Part shown: piece after piece, positions 57,177 to 64,000 of the stretch
Position numbering within the stretch: position 1 is the first letter of the stretch
Layout: each line of letters starts with the position of its first letter
Assembly: GCF_000009625.1 (NCBI RefSeq)
Contig: NC_002678.2
Coordinates: forward strand, 1,240,001 to 1,304,000
From: Mesorhizobium japonicum MAFF 303099
GTDB lineage: Bacteria; Pseudomonadota; Alphaproteobacteria; Rhizobiales; Rhizobiaceae
Direction: 5' to 3'
DNA length: 64,000 nucleotides
Notes under the pieces: generated by a model
Seen by the model: only the letters and a program-made list of their open reading frames with translations
Told to the model about the DNA's origin: nothing
The model's database searches: none
Program-made: the position numbers and the translations under genes

Positions 57177-58259
57177 CTATCTGAGCTTCAGGGTGGAGAG
57201 GCCGACCAGCGCCAGGATGACGGCGATGATCCAGAAACGGATCACCACCTGGCTCTCGGTCCAGCCGAGCTTTTCGAAATGATGGTGGATCGGCGCCATC
57301 AGGAACACGCGCTTGCCGGTCATCTTGAAGTAGCCGACCTGGATGATGACCGACAAAATCTCGACCACGAACAGGCCACCGACGATGACGAGTACGATCT
57401 CGTGCTTGGTGGCGACCGCGACCGTACCGATCAGGCCGCCCATGGCCAGCGAACCGGTGTCGCCCATGAAGATCGCCGCCGGCGGCGCGTTGAACCAGAG
57501 GAAGCCGAGGCCGGCGCCGATGACGGCGCCCAGCACGACCGCCAGCTCACCGGTGCCGGGAACGAAATGGATCTGCAGATATTCGGCGAACACCGCATTG
57601 CCGGAGAGATAGGCAATGACGCCGAAGGACGCCGCCGCGATCATGATCGGCACGATTGCCAGCCCGTCCAGGCCGTCGGTGAGGTTCACCGCGTTCCCGG
57701 CGCCGACGATGACGAAGCAGGAGAACGGGATGAAGAACCAGCCGAGGTTGATGATGAATTCCTTGGCGAAGGGAAATGTCAGCGACGAGGAGAACGGCGC
57801 CTGGCCATTGTGCATGATCACCCAGGCGGCGATGCCGGCGATGATGAATTCGAGCCCCAGCCGCGCCTTGCCGGAAAAGCCGAGATGCGACTGCTTGGTC
57901 ACCTTCAGATAGTCGTCATAAAAACCGATCGAGCCGAAGCCCAGCGTCACCAGCAGCACCACCCAGACATAGATGCTCGACAGGTTCGCCCATAGGAGTG
58001 ATGAGCCGATGATGCCGGACAGGATCATCAGCCCGCCCATGGTCGGCGTACCCGCCTTCTTGAAATGCGTCTGCGGCCCGTCGGCGCGGATCGGCTGGCC
58101 CTTGCCTTGCCTGAGCCGCAGCGAATTGATGATGGTCGGTCCGAAGATGAAGACGATCAGCGCAGAAGTGATCAGCGCTCCGCCGGTGCGGAACGTGATG
58201 TAGCGGAAGACATTGAAGACCGAGATCTTGTCCGCGAAATCGACCAGCAGTGTAAACAT
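57177..58259 (-). CDS. mraY: Phospho-MurNAc-pentapeptide translocase
   Basis: An integral membrane transferase of 360 aa with about ten helices. It links phospho-MurNAc-pentapeptide to undecaprenyl phosphate to form lipid I. Key motifs are [14 protein letters not shown] near residue 65, the Asp-Asp motif GFYDDYLKV near 113, [13 protein letters not shown] near 193 and [12 protein letters not shown] near 265. The histidine motif is [21 protein letters not shown] near 325. It starts 23 bp after the murF stop. Confidence 0.97.
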   Translation of the reverse strand: MFTLLVDFADKISVFNVFRYITFRTGGALITSALIVFIFGPTIINSLRLRQGKGQPIRADGPQTHFKKAGTPTMGGLMILSGIIGSSLLWANLSSIYVWVVLLVTLGFGSIGFYDDYLKVTKQSHLGFSGKARLGLEFIIAGIAAWVIMHNGQAPFSSSLTFPFAKEFIINLGWFFIPFSCFVIVGAGNAVNLTDGLDGLAIVPIMIAAASFGVIAYLSGNAVFAEYLQIHFVPGTGELAVVLGAVIGAGLGFLWFNAPPAAIFMGDTGSLAMGGLIGTVAVATKHEIVLVIVGGLFVVEILSVIIQVGYFKMTGKRVFLMAPIHHHFEKLGWTESQVVIRFWIIAVILALVGLSTLKLR

Positions 58260-58282
58260 GCGCTTTCGTCCCCCGACTTGAC

Positions 58283-59716
58283 CTAGGTCAGTTTGCTGGT
58301 TGTCGTTTCAGCCGGGTACTTGCCCAGCAGCGCATCGACCAGTTTTGCAAAACCGATGCCCTTCGACGATTTGATCATCACCACGTCGCCAGGCTTCAGC
58401 GCGGCAAGCAGCACCGGCTTCAATTGCTCGACGCCGGCGCGGTATTCCATCTTGATGTCGCCCGGCAGCGCTTCCGCCAGCGCCCGCATTTCGGGGCCGC
58501 CGAGAAAGACCGTCTGCGTGCCGGTGCCGACGATGAGGTCGGCAAGGGCGGCATGCAGCTTGGCCGAGTGATCGCCGAGTTCCAGCATGTCGCCGAGCAC
58601 GGCGATGCGGCGCCCCTCACCCGTCACCGGCGTCGCGTTGAGCAGCGCCATGGCCGCCGCCATCGAGGCCGGATTGGCGTTGTAGCTCTCGTCGATCAGC
58701 GTGATCGGGCCACCGGGGTGGCGCAACACATGGCGCTTGCCGCGGCCGCGCTCCGCCGAGAGATCGGCCAGTGCCAGGGCCACCTTGTTGAGATCGGCGC
58801 CGACCAGCTGCGCCGCGCCCAGCACCGCCAGCACATTCTGCACCATGTGGCGGCCAGGCGCGCCGATGCGGGCGATCATGTCATGGCCGCCGATCCGCGC
58901 GGCGATGTCGGAATGGTCGGCATGCAATTCGCATTTGGTGAGCTTGAAGGTCGAGCGCGCATTCTCGCCGAAGCCGTAGACATGCTCGACGCCGGCGGCA
59001 TGCGCCATCTTGTCGAGCAGCTTGAAGCGGCCATCGTCGCGGTTGAGGACGGCGGCGCCTTCGGGCTCCAGCCCCTCGAAAATCTCGGCCTTGGCCTTGG
59101 CGATCTCGTCGAGATTGCGGAAGAAGCCGAGATGCGCCGCCGCGATCATGGTGACGATGGCGACATGCGGCCGCACCATCTTCACCAGCGGCCGGATCTC
59201 GTCGGGATGGTTCATGCCGATCTCGAACACGGCATAGTCGCAGTTATCGGGCATGCGCGCGAGCGTCAGCGGCACCCCCCAATGGTTGTTGAAGGACTGT
59301 GCCGAAGCATGCACCTTGCCGACCGCCGACAGCACATGGCGCAGCGCTTCCTTGGTGGTGGTCTTGCCGGCCGAACCGGTCACCGCGATAATCTTGGCTT
59401 GCGAGCGGGCACGCGCCGCCACACCGAGCTTTTCCAGCGCGACCAGCACGTCCTCAACGACGATGATCGGCGCCGTCAGCCGGCCGAGCGACGGCAGCTT
59501 GCCTTCCGCCACCACCAGCACGCCGGCGCCGGCCTTGATGGCCGCGGTGGCGAAGTCGTGGCCATCCATCGCCTCGCCCTTGATGGCGAAGAAGGCGTCA
59601 CCCGGCTGCAGGCTGCGGCTGTCGATCGAAATGCCCGATATGCCCTCGGGCATAGGCCCGAGCGGCCGCCCGTCCATGGCGGCAACCAGCGCGTCGGAGG
59701 TCCACAGCAAACTCAT
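58283..59716 (-). CDS. murF: UDP-MurNAc-tripeptide--D-alanyl-D-alanine ligase
   Basis: A Mur ligase of 477 aa that adds the D-Ala-D-Ala dipeptide made by Ddl. [21 protein letters not shown] near residue 27 is the N-terminal domain. The ATP loop is [14 protein letters not shown] near 112, [12 protein letters not shown] near 145 and [10 protein letters not shown] near 168 follow, and [15 protein letters not shown] lies near 343. Its ATG overlaps the murE stop by 4 nt. Confidence 0.96.
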   Translation of the reverse strand: MSLLWTSDALVAAMDGRPLGPMPEGISGISIDSRSLQPGDAFFAIKGEAMDGHDFATAAIKAGAGVLVVAEGKLPSLGRLTAPIIVVEDVLVALEKLGVAARARSQAKIIAVTGSAGKTTTKEALRHVLSAVGKVHASAQSFNNHWGVPLTLARMPDNCDYAVFEIGMNHPDEIRPLVKMVRPHVAIVTMIAAAHLGFFRNLDEIAKAKAEIFEGLEPEGAAVLNRDDGRFKLLDKMAHAAGVEHVYGFGENARSTFKLTKCELHADHSDIAARIGGHDMIARIGAPGRHMVQNVLAVLGAAQLVGADLNKVALALADLSAERGRGKRHVLRHPGGPITLIDESYNANPASMAAAMALLNATPVTGEGRRIAVLGDMLELGDHSAKLHAALADLIVGTGTQTVFLGGPEMRALAEALPGDIKMEYRAGVEQLKPVLLAALKPGDVVMIKSSKGIGFAKLVDALLGKYPAETTTSKLT

Positions 59717-61167
59717 GCGGCACGCTCCCGCAGCGCCGCGCGGACTTCCTCGTGGTCGGAGAAATGCAAGGTTTCGGAGCCGATCGTCTGGCCTTCCTCG
59801 TGCCCCTTGCCGGCGACGATCAGCGTGTCGCCGGCATGAAGCATGCCGACAGCCTCGTGGATCGCCTTGCGCCGGTCGCCGATTTCGATGGCGCCCGGGG
59901 CAGCAGCCAGAATGGCGGCGCGGATCGTCTCGGGCACTTCGGAGCGCGGATTGTCGTCGGTGACGATGACGACATCGGCAAGCCGGGTCGCGATCTCGCC
60001 CATGATCGGCCTTTTGCCCCGGTCGCGGTCGCCGCCGCAGCCGAACACGACCATGACGCGGCCGGTGGTGAACGGGCGCACCGAAGCCAGCACGTTTTCC
60101 AGCGCATCGGGCTTGTGGGCATAGTCGACATAGACCGGCGCACCACTGACCGTGGTGCCGACGAGATCGAGCCGGCCCGGCGCCCCCTTCAATTTTTCCA
60201 ATGCGGCCAATGCTTTGGCGACAGGCGTTCCAGTTGAAATGGCAAGCCCCGCCGAGACCAGCGCATTCGAAATCTGGAAATCGCCGGCCAGCGGCAGGTC
60301 GATTTCGTAAAGCACACCCTCGGCCTCGACCTCAGCGCGCTGGCGATGGCGTTCGTGCTCGACCCGCTTCAGCGTGAGGAAATCGCCATGGCGGCCAACC
60401 GTCAGCACATTGAGCCCGGCTGCCTGTGCCGCCTGGATGGTCGGCGCCGACCACGGATCGTCGGCGAAGATGACCGCCGGCGCGCCCTTCGGCAGCAGCG
60501 TGTCGAACAGGCGCAGCTTGGCGCGATGATAATCCTCGACCGTCGGATGGTAATCCATGTGGTCGCGGCCGAGATTGGTGAAGCCGCCGGCTGCGAGCTT
60601 CACGCCGTCGAGGCGGCGCTGGTCGAGCCCATGGCTGGAGGCTTCCATCGAAGCATAGGTGACGCCGGCATCGGCCAATTCCCGCAGCAATTGGTGCAGG
60701 GCGACCGGATCGGGCGTGGTCAACGAGCCATACTCGTTGCGGCCGGGCGCCACCACGCCGGTGGTGCCGATCGACGCCGCCGCATAACCCGCCTGCTCCC
60801 AGATCTGCCTGGTGAAGGCGGCGACCGAGGTCTTGCCGCTGGTGCCGGTCACAGCCACCATAGTCCGCGGCTGCTTCCCGAAATAGCGGGCAGCACTCAG
60901 CGCCAGCGCCAGGCGCGGATCGTCGACTGTCAGCACTGGAACCGGCAGTCCGGCAACGGAATTGCTTTTGCCTGCCACGACCGCCAGCGCGCCGCGCCTG
61001 GCTGCGTCGGCAGCGTAGGCCGCACCGTCCGCCTTGGTGCCGGCGAGCGCAAAAAAGACGACGCCCGGTTTTACCTGGCGGGAATCGGACGAAATCCCGG
61101 TAACCTCCAGATCGGCGGAAGCTGTTCCTTCGACTGGCAGGACACCGGCTAGATCTCTGAGCTTCAT
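59713..61167 (-). CDS. murE: UDP-MurNAc-dipeptide--meso-diaminopimelate ligase
   Basis: A Mur ligase of 484 aa that adds meso-diaminopimelate. [20 protein letters not shown] near residue 25 is the N-terminal domain. The ATP loop is [17 protein letters not shown] near 106, and [15 protein letters not shown] near 173. The specificity motif DNPRSEVP near residue 405 has the DNPR form that marks meso-DAP, not lysine, enzymes. It starts 54 bp after the ftsI stop. Confidence 0.96.
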   Translation of the reverse strand: MKLRDLAGVLPVEGTASADLEVTGISSDSRQVKPGVVFFALAGTKADGAAYAADAARRGALAVVAGKSNSVAGLPVPVLTVDDPRLALALSAARYFGKQPRTMVAVTGTSGKTSVAAFTRQIWEQAGYAAASIGTTGVVAPGRNEYGSLTTPDPVALHQLLRELADAGVTYASMEASSHGLDQRRLDGVKLAAGGFTNLGRDHMDYHPTVEDYHRAKLRLFDTLLPKGAPAVIFADDPWSAPTIQAAQAAGLNVLTVGRHGDFLTLKRVEHERHRQRAEVEAEGVLYEIDLPLAGDFQISNALVSAGLAISTGTPVAKALAALEKLKGAPGRLDLVGTTVSGAPVYVDYAHKPDALENVLASVRPFTTGRVMVVFGCGGDRDRGKRPIMGEIATRLADVVIVTDDNPRSEVPETIRAAILAAAPGAIEIGDRRKAIHEAVGMLHAGDTLIVAGKGHEEGQTIGSETLHFSDHEEVRAALRERAA

Positions 61168-61221
61168 CGAGTTCCGTTCACCGCAATAAAATAGCGCGCA
61201 GTCGCCGGCGCGCCCTAAGAA

Positions 61222-62931
61222 TCACTCATAGGAAACCAACGTTGCACCATTTTCATGGCTGAAATCTGGTTTCACGCCAAGCATGGCTGCCGACCGTCTG
61301 ATGATATTACCCGCCATGACCCCCGCATTCGCGGCCGCGACGTCGGTCATCCCGGGCTTTTCCGGGTGGGGAGCATCGGCGATCGTAAACACCAGATATT
61401 GTGGATCCTCTATCGGGAAGGCGGCGACGAAGGTGTTGAAATTCAATTCCTTAGAGTAGCGACCGTTAATGACCTTCTCAGCCGTTCCGGTCTTGCCGCC
61501 AACTCGGTAGCCGGGGACTCTGGCGTTCCTGGCCGAACCCTTCTCGGCGTTGAGCGAATAGAGGTAGCGCATGCCCTCGACCGTCTTTTCGCTGACGACT
61601 TTTTTGGCGATCGCCATTGCCTCCTGCTGGGTGCGCACCAGGAAGGTCGGATTCATCAAATAGCCGCCATTCATCAGCGCCGCGCAGCCAACAGCCGCCT
61701 GCAGCGGCGTCGTCGACACGCCATGACCGAAGGCGATGGTGAACGAATTAACCTGTTTCCAGACCTTCGGTTCGGTCGGACGGGCGACTTCCGGCAGTTC
61801 GGTCTGCATCCTTTCCAGAATGCCAAGACGATGCAGGAATTCCCGGTGGCCTTCGATGCCGACCAGTTCGGCCTCCCTGGCCGACCCGATGTTGGACGAA
61901 TAGAGGAACACCTCCGGCAGCGACAGCACACGGTTCTTGCCGTGGAAATCGTGAATGGCCTGATGGCCGACCCGGATCGGATGCGAAGCGTCGAAACGAC
62001 TGTTCATCGTCGCCTTGCCGGAATCGAGCGCCATGGCCGAGGTGAAGCTCTTGAAGGTCGAGCCCATCTCATAGAGGCCCGCCGACATACGGTTCAGCCG
62101 GTCCTTCTCCTGTGCATTGTAAGGGTTGTTCGGATCGAAATCCGGCACCGAGGCCATGGCGATCACTTCGCCGGTCTTGACGTTGAGCACGACGGCGCCG
62201 GCGCCGATTGCGCGATAGCGCTCCAGTCCGGCGGCGATTTCGTCGCGCACCACATGCTGGACGCGCAGATCGATCGACAGCTTCACCGGCTTGAGATCCT
62301 TGGCCACCGCCAGGCCCGACGCCTGCAGGTCGCTCAGGCCCTGCTCGTCGATATATTTCTCCATGCCGGAGATGCCCTGGTTGTCGATGTTGGTCAGGCC
62401 GACAATGTAGGACGAGGTTTCGCCGCTCGGATAGAAACGGCGCTTCTCCGTGCGGAAGCCGAAACCGGGAATGCCGAGCTGCATGATGTCGGCCTGCTGC
62501 TTGGGCGTCAGCTGCCGCTGCAGCCAGACGAAGCCGGCGCCGCTCTTGAGCTTGTGGTAGGTCTGCTCGTAATCGATCTCGGGCAGCACGGTCGACAGCT
62601 TCTCGATCGCCTCGTCGGCATCGACGATGCGGCGCGGCTCGGCGAAGAGCGACGCTGTCTTGATGTCGGTCGCAAGCACTTCGCCATTGCGGTCGACAAT
62701 ATCGGGCCGCGAGGCGGTGATCCGGCTCTGTGGGCCGCCCGACAGGTCAGGCGTCTGGAAGCCGAGATAGACCAGCCGCCCAGAAATGGTCGAGAAGATG
62801 CCGAAGAACACCGCCATCGTCATCACGATGCGCGCCTTGCCCTTGCCGCCGGTCGCCTTGCGGGCGCCCTCGACGACGATCGATCCATCTTCACCCGTCC
62901 TGGCGCGACGCTTCAGCAGTTTGCCGATCAT
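61222..62931 (-). CDS. ftsI: Division-specific penicillin-binding protein FtsI (PBP3)
   Basis: A class B transpeptidase of the septum, 569 aa. A basic cytoplasmic N-terminus of about 33 residues is followed by a helix (IVMTMAVFFGIFSTISG). The pedestal domain carries RITASRPDIVDRNGEVLATDI near residue 70. The active-site serine is Ser291 in STFK, the SxN motif is SSNIG near 345 and the KTGTA motif lies near 475. It partners with FtsW. Its ATG overlaps the ftsL stop by 4 nt. Confidence 0.96.
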   Translation of the reverse strand: MIGKLLKRRARTGEDGSIVVEGARKATGGKGKARIVMTMAVFFGIFSTISGRLVYLGFQTPDLSGGPQSRITASRPDIVDRNGEVLATDIKTASLFAEPRRIVDADEAIEKLSTVLPEIDYEQTYHKLKSGAGFVWLQRQLTPKQQADIMQLGIPGFGFRTEKRRFYPSGETSSYIVGLTNIDNQGISGMEKYIDEQGLSDLQASGLAVAKDLKPVKLSIDLRVQHVVRDEIAAGLERYRAIGAGAVVLNVKTGEVIAMASVPDFDPNNPYNAQEKDRLNRMSAGLYEMGSTFKSFTSAMALDSGKATMNSRFDASHPIRVGHQAIHDFHGKNRVLSLPEVFLYSSNIGSAREAELVGIEGHREFLHRLGILERMQTELPEVARPTEPKVWKQVNSFTIAFGHGVSTTPLQAAVGCAALMNGGYLMNPTFLVRTQQEAMAIAKKVVSEKTVEGMRYLYSLNAEKGSARNARVPGYRVGGKTGTAEKVINGRYSKELNFNTFVAAFPIEDPQYLVFTIADAPHPEKPGMTDVAAANAGVMAGNIIRRSAAMLGVKPDFSHENGATLVSYE

Positions 62932-63323
62932 TGGGCGATGCCTCCGGTCACGACGGGATCCTTGCCGTCCGCAGGCGCCTTGTCGGAATTGTCGGCCATG
63001 CCGCCCTGGCGTCCGTTCAGAATGTCCTGGATGTCCAGGGCCTTGGCCGGCAGATCGCTCAGGCCGACGATCTGGCGCGCGCTAACCGGCTCGAGTGCGA
63101 GCTGCGACTTGTAGAGTTCAGCGAGCTTCTGCAGCCGCGACGGCTGGGTGAGCAGGCTCCAGTCGGCCTTGAGCAGGTCGATCGTCTCCTCCTCATAGCG
63201 TATCTGGTTGTGGATCTTCTGCACCGCCGCCAACTGGTCCTCGGCCTCGCGCTTGGTCTTGTAGGTCAGGGCCGCCGCCGAAACCATGACGGCGATCAGG
63301 ACAATGTCGCTGGTACGGAACAC
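62928..63323 (-). CDS. ftsL: Cell division protein FtsL
   Basis: A small bitopic divisome protein of 131 aa. One helix (TSDIVLIAVMVSAAALTYKTK, within residues 4-24) is followed by a coiled coil (EAEDQLAAVQKIHNQIRYEE, then ETIDLLKADWSLLTQPSRLQ). This is the usual alphaproteobacterial FtsL layout. GTG 63323 is chosen because AGAGG stands 7 nt upstream and lies right after the rsmH stop. The longer frame to 63389 would run into rsmH. It is coupled to ftsI by an ATGA overlap. Confidence 0.9.
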   Translation of the reverse strand: MFRTSDIVLIAVMVSAAALTYKTKREAEDQLAAVQKIHNQIRYEEETIDLLKADWSLLTQPSRLQKLAELYKSQLALEPVSARQIVGLSDLPAKALDIQDILNGRQGGMADNSDKAPADGKDPVVTGGIAQ

Positions 63324-63327
63324 GTGC

Positions 63328-64000
63328 TTACCTCTCCCCCGGGCGATCGATGCCGGGAAGCTTTGGAAGGCCGAAAATCGAAAAATCACCGGCGCGCGCC
63401 GGCGCCTCGGTGCGGATCGCCGCGCGCAGCCTTGCCGAGCGGGCGCGCGGATTGGCAGCGACCTCGGCGTCGCCCGCCGTCACGCCGCCGCCGGCCTTGC
63501 GGAAGGTCGCCGTGCGCGCCTGCGCCTCGGGTAGATGACGTGAGCCGGTGGCGACGTCGGCGCGGTCGGCGATGAAGCGCTTGACGATGCGGTCTTCCAG
63601 CGAATGGAACGTCACCACCACCAGGCGTCCGCCGGGCTTCAATGCACGTTCGGCAGCGAACAACGCCTTGGCCAGTTCGCCGAGTTCGTCATTGACGTAG
63701 ATACGCAGCGCCTGGAAGACGCGGGTCGCCGGGTGGATCTTGTCCTTCGGCGCGCGGCCAATATGCGTCTCGATGGCGTCGGCCAGTTCCAACGTGCCCT
63801 CGAACGGCTTCTTTTCGCGGCGCGCTTCGATCATGCGGGCGATGCGGCCGGCGTGGCGCTCCTCGCCGAGGAAGCCGAAGATGCGGGCAAGATCGCCCGG
63901 CTTGAAACTGTTGACGACATCGGCAGCACTCAGGCCCGCCTGCGCCATGCGCATGTCGAGCGGCCCGTCGAAACGGAAGGAAAAGCCGCGCTCGGCCTGG
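63328..64000 (-). CDS. rsmH: 16S rRNA m4C1402 methyltransferase, C-terminal part (5' end outside window)
   Basis: RsmH (MraW) methylates N4 of C1402 in 16S rRNA and usually opens the dcw cluster. The frame is open to the window edge and reads [20 protein letters not shown] at the start, so the N-terminal SAM-binding part is missing. [38 protein letters not shown] and [17 protein letters not shown] are all diagnostic. It ends 4 bp before the ftsL start. mraZ, if present, lies outside the window. Confidence 0.95.
   Translation of the reverse strand, partial: QAERGFSFRFDGPLDMRMAQAGLSAADVVNSFKPGDLARIFGFLGEERHAGRIARMIEARREKKPFEGTLELADAIETHIGRAPKDKIHPATRVFQALRIYVNDELGELAKALFAAERALKPGGRLVVVTFHSLEDRIVKRFIADRADVATGSRHLPEAQARTATFRKAGGGVTAGDAEVAANPRARSARLRAAIRTEAPARAGDFSIFGLPKLPGIDRPGER

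Noticed and set aside
58279..58290. Perfect 12-bp palindrome TGACCTAGGTCA
   Set aside because: It overlaps the murF stop codon, is short and has no loop, so chance is likely and it is not placed like an operator.

Overview
The window is about 62-65% GC chromosomal DNA of an alphaproteobacterium of the order Rhizobiales, most likely Mesorhizobium or a close relative. The evidence is the gene complement (long-tailed FtsZ, single-module sugar ABC ATPase, MttB plus dimethylglycine-dehydrogenase-like pair, membrane glucose dehydrogenase), the rhizobial intergenic palindromes and the gene order around the dcw cluster. I see no rRNA, tRNA, CRISPR array, insertion sequence, prophage or integrase.

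Region 1 (1-31.7 kb) is a mosaic of short accessory and housekeeping units. In order they are: the end of an EamA permease; a Tat-exported dienelactone hydrolase; a 51-aa peptide coupled to a small helical protein; PQQ glucose dehydrogenase; a DUF2059 protein; a UvrD-type helicase; a LacI-controlled carbohydrate operon read leftward (oxidoreductase, isomerase, binding protein, ATPase, permease) with the regulator divergent and an operator between them; an orphan encapsulin-type ferritin-like protein; a bestrophin-like membrane protein; and an MttB-family methyltransferase paired with a FAD/GcvT oxidoreductase behind a 20-bp palindrome. Then come a phytase-like esterase, an L,D-transpeptidase, MATE and MFS exporters, a TMEM175-like channel, an SDR, an iron-permease-like protein, a hexapeptide acetyltransferase, CreA, an SCO copper chaperone and PrmA.

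Region 2 (31.7-39.3 kb) holds a classical autotransporter, a 633-bp gene-free gap, an M24 aminopeptidase P, an AzlC/AzlD exporter pair and a DUF2461 protein.

Region 3 (39.3-64 kb) is read entirely leftward and is the conserved core. In transcription order it is rsmH (cut by the window edge), ftsL, ftsI, murE, murF, mraY, murD, ftsW, murG, murC, murB, a 301-bp gap, ddl, ftsQ, ftsA, ftsZ, a strong terminator, then lpxC, bamD, recN and ligA. Most junctions overlap by 1-4 nt, so translation is probably coupled. These genes build UDP-MurNAc-pentapeptide and lipid I/II, and assemble the divisome. They are followed by lipid A synthesis, outer-membrane protein assembly and DNA repair.

Four non-coding signals deserve most attention. 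(i) Eight GANTC (CcrM methylation) sites lie within about 180 bp of the only large gap in the dcw cluster. (ii) A 93-96 bp structured repeat is present twice with a compensatory base-pair change and two mutually exclusive folds. (iii) Three tandem hairpins at 28.5 kb look like a small RNA. (iv) Several rhizobial palindromic repeats sit in intergenic gaps. The best protein-level oddities are the encapsulin-type ferritin without an encapsulin and the MttB/GcvT-oxidoreductase pair without a corrinoid protein.
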